Positions 43,870 to 53,331 of a stretch of 64,000 nucleotides of DNA are shown piece by piece. This stretch comes from [Leptolyngbya] sp. PCC 7376 (GTDB lineage: Bacteria; Cyanobacteriota; Cyanobacteriia; Cyanobacteriales; MRBY01): assembly GCF_000316605.1 (NCBI RefSeq), contig NC_019683.1, positions 4,758,036 to 4,822,035 on the forward strand. Direction: 5' to 3'. The stretch's first letter is position 1; each line of letters opens with the position of its first letter. The translations under genes and the position numbers were made by a program. The notes beneath the pieces are model-generated. The model had not been told where the DNA came from. It made no database searches and saw only the letters and a list, made by a program, of their open reading frames with translations.

Positions 43870-46137
43870 ATGGATATTTCTAAGGTAACGATTTCTTGCA
43901 CGAAAAGCGACTGTTCAGGCAGGTCCCCTCTACACCACTCTCACTGCAATATTTGTCAGACACCTGTCTTAAAGCGTTATCTCCATGTTCTCGCTGCACC
44001 AGAGGATTTATTAGCCCCCCAAACATTTTTGGCAGACCGATATTTGGTCACGGACATCCCTAATATCGTTCTAGACACCCAACCCCATTATTTGCCAGTT
44101 GTCACCGATAATCTACCTGCTGAAATTGAGACATATCTCAAATTATCGACCCATCTTCTGCACTGCCCTAAGGTCTTCGGACTGACCCAAAAAGAAAACG
44201 GCCACTGGCTCCTCGAATATCCCTCTGTTACCCTCACAGCAGAGGGTTTACCACAATATCCCGCATTATTTCTATCGATCAGAGAAGCTTGGCCCTCAGC
44301 AGAACCACTACAGCAACTAAATTGGCTCGGGCAAATGGCTGGTATGTTGCCCACTTTTTTAACAGAAGGAGTCGCTGGAACTTTCGATGATTTGTCTTTG
44401 CTTGGAGTGAATGGTGGCGTTGTTCAAATCCGTCAGCTACTCTTTGACCGGAATCGCAAACTTGATTTTCAAGAGTTGGCACAAGCTTGGCAAGAGTTAT
44501 TAGGCACTGCTGACAAAAGTATTGAGAAATTTTGCCGCCGTTTATACAAAGAGCTAATCCAAGGCAAAATCAACAAACCGCAACAGCTCCAAAATATTTT
44601 GACCGCTGGTATCGAGGAGCTAGGGCGATCGCACTACAAATACAAATACAGTCTTTACACCCAAACCGATTCTGGGCCAACTCGCGATCACAATGAAGAT
44701 GCTTGTTTTCCAGAATCAGGGAAAGTACATAGCAATTTTCCATTAGCCATCGTCTGTGACGGGATTGGAGGCCATGATAAAGGGGAAGTCGCGTCGGCGA
44801 TCGCCATCTCAACCCTTGCAGAACAGCTACTCATAGAAGATCCCAGCACTCTTAACCCCGCCGGAATTACAGAAGCAGTCTATGCAGCCAACGATGCCAT
44901 TACGGCTTGCAATGACGAGGAGAATCGCCGTGAACGCGAACGAATGGGAACCACCGTTGTTCTTGCTCTGACCCAAAAACCAAATATTCACCTCTGCCAT
45001 GTGGGCGACTCTCGTATTTATCGCGTCACATCTGAGAGTTGCCACCAAGTAACCTACGACGATGATCTCGGTTCCCGCGAAGTGCGCCTCGGCTATGCCT
45101 TATATCAAGATGTATTGTCCTATCCTTCTGCTGGTGCTTTAGTACAGGCACTAGGTATGAATCCTTCGCAATCGCTCCACCCAACAACCCAAACCTTTGC
45201 GGTCGATTGCGATACTGTTTATCTGCTATGTTCCGACGGTCTTAGTGATTATGGCAAGGTCGAACAGTATTGGCAGTCTGAAATTGTTCCTTTGCTCTCC
45301 GGTAACAAAGCCATTAACGACGTTGGTGAAAATCTCATCGAAATTGCCAACACAAAAAATGGACATGACAATTCGACTATTGCCCTTTTGCATATTCAAC
45401 TGAAACGACAAAAAGCTGTACCGATAAGTTTCCCTGAAGATCTCGAGGGCATCTTAAATTTGCCTGTCACCTCACAGCAGCAAAATGCGCCCTACGAGAC
45501 CAGCAACAAAAGTAATAATGCACCTCCTCCACAAACCCAACCTTCTGTGGCACCTCGCCGGAAACAGAAAGCAAATTGGCTATTGCTATGTATTGGTCTA
45601 TTAGGTATTGGGGGAATTGGGTTGTTGTCCTATGAGATGTGGCGACGACTGCAAAGTACCGATATTATTGTCACGCCTCCAGAGCCAGATACGCCCATTA
45701 TTGAACCCAAACCGATTTCTGAGGAGCCAGTCGAAACGCCCACTATTGCCATTCCAGATCCTGATGAGCTGGAACCAGAAGAAGAAACAGCGGATGCGCT
45801 CACCAAAAATCAAATTGTGCGTCTCCAATCCACAGCTCCCGTTATTGCGACTTATACTCCTCAGGCGATCGCCGATACGGAAGCTCCAACAGTTTGGATT
45901 CCCGGCGGTAGTGTGGCACAGATTAAACAGGTCAACACTGATGGCAATTTGCTTTTAGAGGTCTGTTTAGTAGGAGAACAAACACCACCTGATACAAGCA
46001 CGAAGATTTTGGCGAAGGGTAACCGAGGTTGGAGCCAACCCGATCAAGTAGAAACCCAGCAAGATCTAAATTTTGTAGTCACTTCAGATATAGAAACCCT
46101 CTGCCAAACTCAAGAAGCTCCAGTACTCGCAAATTAA
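43870..46137 (+). CDS. PP2C-type Ser/Thr protein phosphatase with zinc-ribbon N-terminus and membrane anchor
   Basis: A 755-residue protein. A CxxxxC...CxxC zinc-ribbon-like start (SCTKSDC, SHCNICQT) is followed by about 200 residues of unknown fold, then the PP2C catalytic domain (about 260-515) with metal residues in RDHNEDA (Asp273, Glu276), VCDGIGGHDKGE (Asp297), CSDGLSDY (Asp456) and HDNST (Asp500). A transmembrane helix (about 568-588) and an exported C-terminal part follow. It would remove phosphates from Ser/Thr on targets of cyanobacterial protein kinases. Downstream genes converge on it with no gap. Confidence 0.92.
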   Translation: MDISKVTISCTKSDCSGRSPLHHSHCNICQTPVLKRYLHVLAAPEDLLAPQTFLADRYLVTDIPNIVLDTQPHYLPVVTDNLPAEIETYLKLSTHLLHCPKVFGLTQKENGHWLLEYPSVTLTAEGLPQYPALFLSIREAWPSAEPLQQLNWLGQMAGMLPTFLTEGVAGTFDDLSLLGVNGGVVQIRQLLFDRNRKLDFQELAQAWQELLGTADKSIEKFCRRLYKELIQGKINKPQQLQNILTAGIEELGRSHYKYKYSLYTQTDSGPTRDHNEDACFPESGKVHSNFPLAIVCDGIGGHDKGEVASAIAISTLAEQLLIEDPSTLNPAGITEAVYAANDAITACNDEENRRERERMGTTVVLALTQKPNIHLCHVGDSRIYRVTSESCHQVTYDDDLGSREVRLGYALYQDVLSYPSAGALVQALGMNPSQSLHPTTQTFAVDCDTVYLLCSDGLSDYGKVEQYWQSEIVPLLSGNKAINDVGENLIEIANTKNGHDNSTIALLHIQLKRQKAVPISFPEDLEGILNLPVTSQQQNAPYETSNKSNNAPPPQTQPSVAPRRKQKANWLLLCIGLLGIGGIGLLSYEMWRRLQSTDIIVTPPEPDTPIIEPKPISEEPVETPTIAIPDPDELEPEEETADALTKNQIVRLQSTAPVIATYTPQAIADTEAPTVWIPGGSVAQIKQVNTDGNLLLEVCLVGEQTPPDTSTKILAKGNRGWSQPDQVETQQDLNFVVTSDIETLCQTQEAPVLAN

Positions 46138-47808
46138 TTATCGAGGGACATCTGGAGAACTCAGTTGTAGCGGCGATCGCCCAAAGGGCAGACCGTAGGG
46201 CTCAAGAATCTCAATATCGTAGCTCTGCTGTAGATAACCCCAAAATTCTAAAAAATGATCGCGCTGGGCTTCGTTGAGATGGTAAAAACCGTCATCATCT
46301 TGCCAACAAAGAGCTGTAGCAGGTGTATTTCCCATAGGATATTGCCGAAAAACATTACCTTGCTGTTCGTCCAGTTCTGGTGCTAATCCCGCTGGACGTT
46401 GACTAAACAGTAATCCTTGTAGGCGATCGCCAAAATTACGGTCATTAATTCCTTCAGCTTGGAATAGACGATGGAGGGTATCAAGGCGAAAAGGCTCACT
46501 GGGCAAAATCTTGAGCAAAATGCCGAGCAGAAAATAATCATGGTACCGGTGGCGATCATTATCAATAACTTGAGGCATCAAAGGTACAAGACCCAATCCC
46601 ACTGCAATCCGACTAATCTGAGAGGGGGCAGTATTACGAATCAGCTCAGCTTGGGGAAATTTTTGTTGGAGTGATGCCGTCAGCCATTGGTCACAATATT
46701 CAAAATTTGAACCGCTACAAATAATTTGCTGAATGCCTTGGGACATTACTCCAGCTTTCGCAAAGAGGTGATTAATCTGTTGATTGAGCTGCTGCTGAAA
46801 CGGATAAATCACTTTTCGCTCTAGTTCCGGGCGGATAACTCGCCATTCCTGTTGACCAAGATGGGCTGCAAACTCTGCACGTTGCTGGAGCAGCATTTTT
46901 GTTTGATTAGCCGCCTGTAGGAGCGATCGCCCCACTGGAGAATTTCGCCATTGCCATGCCGCCAACAGTCGACGCTCTAAATCGATTTCACCGGCGCGGG
47001 GCATAATTTTCGCGAGCTTACTCAGAGCATCCTGCAATTGCGGCAACCATTGCGGATAAATAAGTTGACATAAAATATCTTGCTGAAGCGCGCTCCCACC
47101 ATAATCAAAGCTGTGGCTATGGATTTGTGAGGCTTTGAGCTGCGGTAAATAGGAAGGCAAATCCACAACAGCTAAATCAGTATGGCTCTCATCACTATGG
47201 ATAATCAGCGTGCCGCCTTCGGTGTGGGGCAACTGAGCCTGAAAACCCAATAATGTGGCGATCGCCCCAGAGACAAACAGCACTTGCTCACCTCGATTCA
47301 CCAAGGAAACTTGGCGCAGTACCTCACGAATATTGAGGCGGTAGGTATCTCCCCAATTACTGGGCAGACTTACAATCACTCCAGCTAAACGGCCGAAGAT
47401 ATCTCGCACCCGCGTTGGCGAAAGTTCAGACACGACACTTCGATCCCGCAAAACACAGAGCAAAAAGACGAGGGCATCGCTCAATGACTTTAAAGGCAAT
47501 TCAGGTGGCGTTGACCAAGGCAAAGTGGGCAGCCATGTCCCATCCACCTCAGCTTGGTAGGTAGGAGCCAATCGTAAAAAAGGGAGCCAACCGTTAAGTG
47601 TTTTACCAGAAACGAGTCCACTCTCTACAGCAATTTGCCAAGGTTGAGAGAGGCTATCAGAAGCGGTAACTGTCATCGGCAAAGAAAATTGTTGCTGATC
47701 ACCGTTCTGCCAAAATAACGGGTATTGTTGCTGGCGATCGCCATTAATCAGTACCGCGCTCAAATGGGACGTACTAATATCTAAGCCTAGATACCACTGT
47801 TGATTCAT
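46138..47808 (-). CDS. Hsp70/actin-fold ATPase-like protein, divergent
   Basis: A 556-residue protein with the nucleotide-binding pattern of the actin/Hsp70 superfamily. Phosphate-1 is YLGLDISTSHLSAVL at the N-terminus, phosphate-2 is TLIIHSDESHTDLAVVDL and the adenosine region is IQQIICSGSNFEY. Additional DnaK-like features are weak, and the substrate-binding domain is not recognisable, so it is not a standard chaperone. It follows the 533-codon coiled-coil gene by 17 bp on the same strand and is convergent with the PP2C gene. It is probably cotranscribed with its neighbour. Role unknown. Confidence 0.75.
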   Translation of the reverse strand: MNQQWYLGLDISTSHLSAVLINGDRQQQYPLFWQNGDQQQFSLPMTVTASDSLSQPWQIAVESGLVSGKTLNGWLPFLRLAPTYQAEVDGTWLPTLPWSTPPELPLKSLSDALVFLLCVLRDRSVVSELSPTRVRDIFGRLAGVIVSLPSNWGDTYRLNIREVLRQVSLVNRGEQVLFVSGAIATLLGFQAQLPHTEGGTLIIHSDESHTDLAVVDLPSYLPQLKASQIHSHSFDYGGSALQQDILCQLIYPQWLPQLQDALSKLAKIMPRAGEIDLERRLLAAWQWRNSPVGRSLLQAANQTKMLLQQRAEFAAHLGQQEWRVIRPELERKVIYPFQQQLNQQINHLFAKAGVMSQGIQQIICSGSNFEYCDQWLTASLQQKFPQAELIRNTAPSQISRIAVGLGLVPLMPQVIDNDRHRYHDYFLLGILLKILPSEPFRLDTLHRLFQAEGINDRNFGDRLQGLLFSQRPAGLAPELDEQQGNVFRQYPMGNTPATALCWQDDDGFYHLNEAQRDHFLEFWGYLQQSYDIEILEPYGLPFGRSPLQLSSPDVPR

Positions 47809-47825
47809 ATATATCTAGCCCTAGT

Positions 47826-49427
47826 CTAAGTCCCTTGTGATGTGTCGTTGTTATCATCCCAAGGATTATCAGGCGTTTCATTCGCCACTACGTCGACTTC
47901 AATGGCTTCTCCAGAAGACTCTGAAGTGTCTGTTGTCGTTTCAAATTGCACCAAATCCTCAGCTAGCTGATTCATCTTTTCCGGGTCGAGCACAGTCACA
48001 TCCACGGGCGTTACTGAGCCTTCATCCGTATCTAAATCAGGATTGAGATCTTCTGTCGTTGTCGGCTCTGCATCAGCATCAACATCAGCAACCTCTTCCC
48101 CTTGCTCAGCCTCAGTTTCCTGAACATTCAGCGCACCATCTTCGAGCAAGTCTGTCAGTAGCTGAATCGTTTTCACTGTAGTCTTTTCTGTGCCCTCGCC
48201 ACTTGTTTCTGAAGTGGTTGGTGGTGGCGTTGCAATCACAGATTTCAAGTCAGGGGTCTGTGCCTGCGACTCTGGGGAATCCGTAGACGCTACCGCATCA
48301 CCAAAGAGAAATGTTTCGGCAGCGATCGCCTCTGAACCAGCCTCATTATCTGTCGTTGAAGATGACGAGTCATCACCATCACCAAATAGACCTTCTTCAG
48401 CTACCGATGCCGCAAAATCCAGATAGGATTCAGACCCTCTCTCTTCTGGAGTTTGAGCAGTATTGTCCGAATCATTCGATTCACCTGCTGCCTGTTCTGC
48501 TTGGTAATCGAAACTATCCGCACCAAACAGAGATGCCGTTTCTGGTGGTTCTTGGGAATCTGGAGCAACATCCTCAGCTTCGTCTCTCGTCAAATTCATC
48601 AAAGAATCTAACTCGGGGGAGTCTGGCTCCGCTGGAATATTATCTTTTGGTTCTACTGGATCGGGACTGCGAGGAATCGTCGAGGTCGAAAGATCAGCTT
48701 TATCCATCACGGCTTGCACGCCATTGAGCTGCCTTAAATTTCCCGTCAAACTTATGCCATAGGCTGCAATGTCTTGTTCAAGGGCTGTAAATACTGTGTG
48801 AATGGTGCTATCTAAATCTGAAACAGACTTATCTAAATTGTTTTGCACTGCTTGGAGATGTTCCGTTGGCGATCGCCCGGGATCCGTTTGCGCTTCACTC
48901 GCTGCAAAACCTGCATCCTCCAAACCTTGCATTGGATGAGTGACCGAACTGATATAGCGGAGTCGCTGCTCAAATAACTCAACAGCTTTACCCAGATGGG
49001 TCTGTAATAGTCCTTGAAAACGTGAGAGCAACTGCTGAGGGAACTCTCCAAGCGCTGCTTCATATTGCTGGTTAAGTCGATAAATTTCTCGCTCTAAAAT
49101 TTGTTTTTGTGCCGTTAACTGATCAAGCTCTTGGCTAATCGGAGCGACCCATTCCGTTTTCTTCAGCTGTAGCTCCTGGATCACTGCTGCGGCGATCGCC
49201 CCAGCATCACCACCACTGACGACAAGGTCACCACCACCCTCCTTATCTCGTTGGTCGTAGAGATAAACCAAATAATCCTTAACCTTAAGCAGCACTTCCT
49301 GCTGATGATTTAGATTCTGCTGAAGTTCAGCCAGTTGATCTGTCTCTGGTAGATCACAAACCCTTTCCAAATCACTAATTAAAGGCGGTAAATCGGTAGC
49401 AAAGTTCACAATGGGTAACCTGTCCAA
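47826..49427 (-). CDS. Coiled-coil protein with long acidic disordered region, unknown function
   Basis: The first in-frame start is a TTG at 49427; a GTG seven codons later, with GGACAGG upstream, is an alternative. The N-terminal half (residues about 10-210) is a predicted coiled coil with Gln/Leu-rich heptads (LAELQQNLNHQQEVLLKVKD). The C-terminal half is strongly acidic and Ser/Thr-rich, with Asp/Glu repeats and no cysteine. I find no family match. It sits 17 bp upstream of the Hsp70-like ATPase gene, so the two likely form an operon. Confidence 0.75.
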   Translation of the reverse strand: MDRLPIVNFATDLPPLISDLERVCDLPETDQLAELQQNLNHQQEVLLKVKDYLVYLYDQRDKEGGGDLVVSGGDAGAIAAAVIQELQLKKTEWVAPISQELDQLTAQKQILEREIYRLNQQYEAALGEFPQQLLSRFQGLLQTHLGKAVELFEQRLRYISSVTHPMQGLEDAGFAASEAQTDPGRSPTEHLQAVQNNLDKSVSDLDSTIHTVFTALEQDIAAYGISLTGNLRQLNGVQAVMDKADLSTSTIPRSPDPVEPKDNIPAEPDSPELDSLMNLTRDEAEDVAPDSQEPPETASLFGADSFDYQAEQAAGESNDSDNTAQTPEERGSESYLDFAASVAEEGLFGDGDDSSSSTTDNEAGSEAIAAETFLFGDAVASTDSPESQAQTPDLKSVIATPPPTTSETSGEGTEKTTVKTIQLLTDLLEDGALNVQETEAEQGEEVADVDADAEPTTTEDLNPDLDTDEGSVTPVDVTVLDPEKMNQLAEDLVQFETTTDTSESSGEAIEVDVVANETPDNPWDDNNDTSQGT

Positions 49428-49713
49428 AATTCAGAACCATCAACTAGCCCAAAACAAGATGGGCATTTTTATCATAAAGTTTAACCCTGAGAAGAGCACC
49501 AAAACATCATGAAACTGTTAATCTATGTGTCAAAATGGCTAAATTTGTTAGATTATCGCCGCTGAAACCAGATAACTTGATTACAAGTTACCAACACATC
49601 AGTTAAAAGTATTTCCGTTTCATTTAGAACAGACTATAGTAAAGCTGGTAATTTGAACTGACGACACTGCTGTTTACAGCCTATTTATTAGAAGATTTTG
49701 CACAGACAGAACT

Positions 49714-50424
49714 ATGGACGACCGCTACGGTAATCGAGAACTCGACAGCGATTTTCAGGATCTCATTGCATCCGCTCTCTTTTTTCAAGGATTACCTGCA
49801 GAGAGCCTAAAGAAGGCTGCTAGTCACGTTGTGACCCGTACCCACCCTGCAAACCAAGTAATTTTACTTGAAAATGATTGGGGTGGATCTGTGTATTTCA
49901 TCCTCGATGGCTGGGCGAAAATTCGAACTTATAATATCGACGGAAAAGAAATTACGCTCAACATTTTGGGGCGTGGCGAAGTCTTTGGTGAAATGGCAGC
50001 CTTAGATGAAGTTCCCCGTTCTACCGACGTTATCACCCTGACTCCCACAAAAATTAGTAGTATTCCAGCTCAGGACTTTGTTGACCTCATTTATGGAGAG
50101 CCGATTGCTGGAGTGCGCCTAGCTCAGCTGATGGCAAAACGTTTGCGCCAAGTTAACAGAAGATTACGTCTACGAGAAGCTGATAGTGTTTCGCGAGTGG
50201 CTGATACATTACTCTTCCTCGCAGATGGTCAAGGTAAGCCTATTGGCAAAGAAGGTCTAGAAATGCCGAACTTACCTCACCGTGAACTCAGTAGCCTTAG
50301 TGGTCTTGCACGAGAAACAGTAACCCGAGTGCTAACCAAGCTTGAAAAGAAAAATCTCATTAAGCGCACGGCAGATACTCTCTGCATCCCTGACATTAAT
50401 GCCCTTGATGACATGATCAACTAA
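49714..50424 (+). CDS. Crp/Fnr-family transcriptional regulator
   Basis: A 236-residue regulator. The N-terminal cyclic-nucleotide-binding fold contains GEVFGEMAALDEVPRSTDV, where Glu93, Arg102 and Ser103 match the cAMP ribose and phosphate contacts of Crp. The C-terminal winged helix has LSSLSGLARETVTRVLTKLE as recognition motif. It could bind cAMP, but the family also includes ligand-free members. It is followed within 10 bp by the DUF2232 gene and probably shares a transcript. It is not NtcA by sequence. Confidence 0.92.
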   Translation: MDDRYGNRELDSDFQDLIASALFFQGLPAESLKKAASHVVTRTHPANQVILLENDWGGSVYFILDGWAKIRTYNIDGKEITLNILGRGEVFGEMAALDEVPRSTDVITLTPTKISSIPAQDFVDLIYGEPIAGVRLAQLMAKRLRQVNRRLRLREADSVSRVADTLLFLADGQGKPIGKEGLEMPNLPHRELSSLSGLARETVTRVLTKLEKKNLIKRTADTLCIPDINALDDMIN

Positions 50425-50433
50425 CGGTGTGTT

Positions 50434-51180
50434 GTGACTGAGTATTCTTCTGAAGCGACAGGAACTCCCGAAGAGATTAATTGGGTTGACTTAGATGAAT
50501 TAGCTCCCGGTAGCCCGACAGAAGTTATTTCGCCACCAACACCGGCATCTTCATCGAAGCATCGCCGTACCCTTGTGCTAGTGGAAACGGCTTTTTTGGC
50601 GAGTACAGCAAGTCTAATTTGGCTGATTAATTTTTATTTTCCGATCGGGCCACTGTTGAGGTTATTTTTTCCGTTGCCGATCGCCCTTGTCTTTTTACGG
50701 TGGGGATCACGGGCAGCATGGATGGCAACGCTCGTATCAGGGTTACTACTCTCGATTTTGATGGGGCCAACCCGCAGCATTATTTACGTAATTCCCTATG
50801 GAATTATGGGTGTGCAGCTGGGGTGGATGTGGCGTAAACAGGTCGGCTGGGAATGGTCGATCGCCCTCGGAACAGTATTGGGCACAATTGGCTTTTTCTT
50901 TCGGGTTTGGCTACTGTCTTTTCTACTCGGCGAGGATTTATGGGTTTACGTCATCTCTCAAATTTCGGAGTTGGCAGACTGGATATTTTTACATCTAGGG
51001 TTATTAGTACAACCAAATTTGATGTTTATTCAGCTCTTGGCGATCGCCATGTTGCTTTTAAACAGTGTGTTGTATCTCTTCGTGGTGCATCTGGTGGCGC
51101 TAGTAATGCTAGATCGTCTTGGAAATCCGATTCCGCGGCCTCCCTACTGGGTGCAGGTTTTGATTGAGTACGAAGAATAA
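50434..51180 (+). CDS. DUF2232 (YybS-like) multi-pass membrane protein
   Basis: A 248-residue protein with a GTG start 10 bp after the Crp-family stop. A soluble N-terminal stretch (about 45 residues) precedes five or six hydrophobic helices. The arrangement, with PLLRLFFPLPIALVFLRWG and a central GIMGVQLGW loop, fits the DUF2232/YybS family, related to ECF transporter-type S components. Function is not established. It probably belongs to the operon with the upstream regulator. Confidence 0.82.
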   Translation: MTEYSSEATGTPEEINWVDLDELAPGSPTEVISPPTPASSSKHRRTLVLVETAFLASTASLIWLINFYFPIGPLLRLFFPLPIALVFLRWGSRAAWMATLVSGLLLSILMGPTRSIIYVIPYGIMGVQLGWMWRKQVGWEWSIALGTVLGTIGFFFRVWLLSFLLGEDLWVYVISQISELADWIFLHLGLLVQPNLMFIQLLAIAMLLLNSVLYLFVVHLVALVMLDRLGNPIPRPPYWVQVLIEYEE

Positions 51181-51225
51181 TTTTTTATTTGCTCCAATAA
51201 TTTTTAAATGTGAGTGGTTTTGGCT

Positions 51226-52083
51226 ATGTCCTCAAAGCTTTATCAACAGATCCGCGAATTTTATGATGAGTCCAGTGGGCTTTGGGAATCAATCTGGGGA
51301 GAGCATATGCACCACGGCTATTACGGTCAGGGCGGCACAATTCAGGTTAACCGTCGGCAAGCTCAAATTGATCTCATCGAAGAGTTTTTAGCTTGGGGCA
51401 ATGTCAAAGCAGTCGAAAATTTTGTCGATGTTGGCTGCGGTATCGGCGGTAGCACTCTGTATCTAGCAGATAAATTTGGCGCAAAAGGAGTTGGGATTAC
51501 GCTCTCGCCAGTGCAAGCCAATCGTGCAACAGAAAGGGCAACGGAGCAGAATCTACAAACTCAAGCAGAATTTAAAGTGGCAGATGCCCTCAATATGCCG
51601 TTTCGGGACGGGGAATTTGATTTGGTTTGGACGCTCGAAAGTGGGGAACATATGCCCAATAAGCGCCAGTTTTTGCAGGAATGTACTCGCGTCCTGAAGC
51701 CGGGTGGCAAATTGCTTATGGCGACTTGGTGTCATCGTCCGACTGATTCTGTGGCGGGCAGTCTCACTCCTCAAGAACAAAAACAGCTCGAAGATCTCTA
51801 TCGGGTGTATTGTCTGCCTTACGTGATTTCGCTGCCAGATTATGCGGCGATCGCCACAGAGTGCGGTTTAGAAAATATTGTTACGGCGGATTGGTCAACG
51901 GCGGTTGCACCATTTTGGGATCAAGTAATTGACTCTGCGGTAAAACCCGATGCTATTTTTGGAGTGCTCAAGGCAGGCTGGAAAACAGTCCAGGGAGCCT
52001 TGGCGCTTGATCTGATGAAGAGTGGATTTCGACGTGGCTTAATTCGATACGGCCTATTGCAAGCGACCAAGCCTTTCAAATAA
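51226..52083 (+). CDS. Gamma-tocopherol methyltransferase-like SAM methyltransferase
   Basis: From the ATG at 51226 the protein has 285 residues (an in-frame GTG lies four codons earlier). The SAM site reads FVDVGCGIGGSTLYLADKFG, with LTLSPVQ-like (ITLSPVQANRA) and FDLVWTLESGEHMPNK. The aromatic-rich GEHMHHGYY start and the C-terminal GFRRGLIRYGLLQATKPF are features of the tocopherol/quinone methyltransferase branch (Slr0089-like). It would add the last methyl group to tocopherol in the thylakoid or envelope. Distinguishing it from other quinone methyltransferases needs alignment. Confidence 0.82.
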   Translation: MSSKLYQQIREFYDESSGLWESIWGEHMHHGYYGQGGTIQVNRRQAQIDLIEEFLAWGNVKAVENFVDVGCGIGGSTLYLADKFGAKGVGITLSPVQANRATERATEQNLQTQAEFKVADALNMPFRDGEFDLVWTLESGEHMPNKRQFLQECTRVLKPGGKLLMATWCHRPTDSVAGSLTPQEQKQLEDLYRVYCLPYVISLPDYAAIATECGLENIVTADWSTAVAPFWDQVIDSAVKPDAIFGVLKAGWKTVQGALALDLMKSGFRRGLIRYGLLQATKPFK

Positions 52084-52206
52084 TCCCAGCCAATAAGAGC
52101 TGAGCATGGAAAAATTAGCCGCGTTTCAAATTTTGATCTGGCGTCAGAATTCGTCTCAGTAGGCGCAATACTGATGGTTGTCTGAGTTGAATTCGTCGCG
52201 TCGCCC

Positions 52207-53019
52207 ATGCAAGTTTTTCTGGATCTAATCAGTATTTCGCTCCTATTTATGGCTATCCTCGTCGTGATTACAGGTGGCCTAAATGCGCTTTTTGGTTGGA
52301 ATTTAGCCATTAGTGTGAGGTCAACGGTACCGACAATGGCTCTCCCTGACGATTTCACCACGGTTATCGCATTGGCGATCGCCCTACTTTTACTCAGTGG
52401 ATTCTTTTACGCCATTGCAGATCTCAAACGCACAGGGGCATTTCTCAAAAAATATCGTTGGCCAGTGTTTGCAGGAGTTGTGGTGGCGATCGCCGCAAGT
52501 GTGATTAGCCTCGCAAATTTTGCGCCGCATTTACCATTAGAATTAGCCGTCCAGAGTAGCGATGAAGAAAAAGCGATGGAGCTTTTGGAACAGCGTGATT
52601 ATCCAGCGGAAGTGCTGAATGATTTGATTTACTGGTCGCTCAAATATGAGGATTTTGAGTTGACCAAAGCGATGGTGGCCAAAGGTGCAGATTTAGAACA
52701 TCGACGCGGTGAATTTAATACGACGCTTTTACAAAGTGCTGTACTGTATTTTCCGTCAACGGCGACTGATTTTTTGATTGGGCAAGGGGTGGATGTAAAT
52801 GTCCAAGATGATTATGAACGAACCGCTCTGCACCATTTACTGAGTTATCGGGAAGGCAATATTGAGAATACTGATGAGGCCGAAATTCTGGCGATCGCCG
52901 AAACTTTAGTAGAAGCTGGCGCAAAGATAGACCTTAAATCCGAATTTGACGAAACGCCCCTGGACATTGCGAAATCTAAAAACTATGACACTATTGTGAG
53001 CTTTTTGGAATCGCTATAA
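52207..53019 (+). CDS. Membrane protein with C-terminal ankyrin repeats
   Basis: A 270-residue protein. Three hydrophobic helices occupy the N-terminal 110 residues (FLDLISISLLFMAILVVITG, VIALAIALLLLSGFFYAI, FAGVVVAIAASVISLANFA). The C-terminal part contains ankyrin-type repeats with D-x-x-x-x-T-x-L-H-x-L and GAKIDLKSEFDETPLDIAK. Ankyrin repeats mediate protein binding, so this is probably a membrane-tethered scaffold. Partners are unknown and no other ankyrin gene is adjacent. Confidence 0.85.
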   Translation: MQVFLDLISISLLFMAILVVITGGLNALFGWNLAISVRSTVPTMALPDDFTTVIALAIALLLLSGFFYAIADLKRTGAFLKKYRWPVFAGVVVAIAASVISLANFAPHLPLELAVQSSDEEKAMELLEQRDYPAEVLNDLIYWSLKYEDFELTKAMVAKGADLEHRRGEFNTTLLQSAVLYFPSTATDFLIGQGVDVNVQDDYERTALHHLLSYREGNIENTDEAEILAIAETLVEAGAKIDLKSEFDETPLDIAKSKNYDTIVSFLESL

Positions 53020-53133
53020 TTGCCAGATCTAGCCCAAGTTCGAGACAGAATTTAAGAGATAAAACGGGGTGAGCGGAGGCAACCCAAGCCTTGGTATGAT
53101 GTAGCAATTCAAAGTTTAGAGAGGCGATCGCCC

Positions 53134-53313
53134 ATGACGACTCACTTCATCACTGCTGAGATTGATCTTCAGGAAAACCCGGCAGAACTCCAAAAAGAAA
53201 TCGAAAAAGAACTCGAAAAACGCGGCGAAACACTTCGTTGGGCTATTACCGACGTAAAAGACGATAAAGCCACTGTCGAGGCGATCGCCGTCACTGCTGA
53301 CACCGAAGCATAA
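53134..53313 (+). CDS. Conserved small protein (59 aa), unknown
   Basis: The ATG at 53134 opens a 59-codon frame: MTTHFITAEIDLQENPAELQ then a charged helix (KEIEKELEKRG) and two strands (LRWAITDVKDD, KATVEAIAVTAD). The strand-helix-strand-strand outline suggests a compact alpha/beta fold. A HIP1 site near its end codes for AIA. The GlcE-like gene starts 18 bp after its stop codon, so they are probably cotranscribed. No family is recognised. Confidence 0.65.
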   Translation: MTTHFITAEIDLQENPAELQKEIEKELEKRGETLRWAITDVKDDKATVEAIAVTADTEA

Positions 53314-53331
53314 GCGCGTAAACACGTAACT

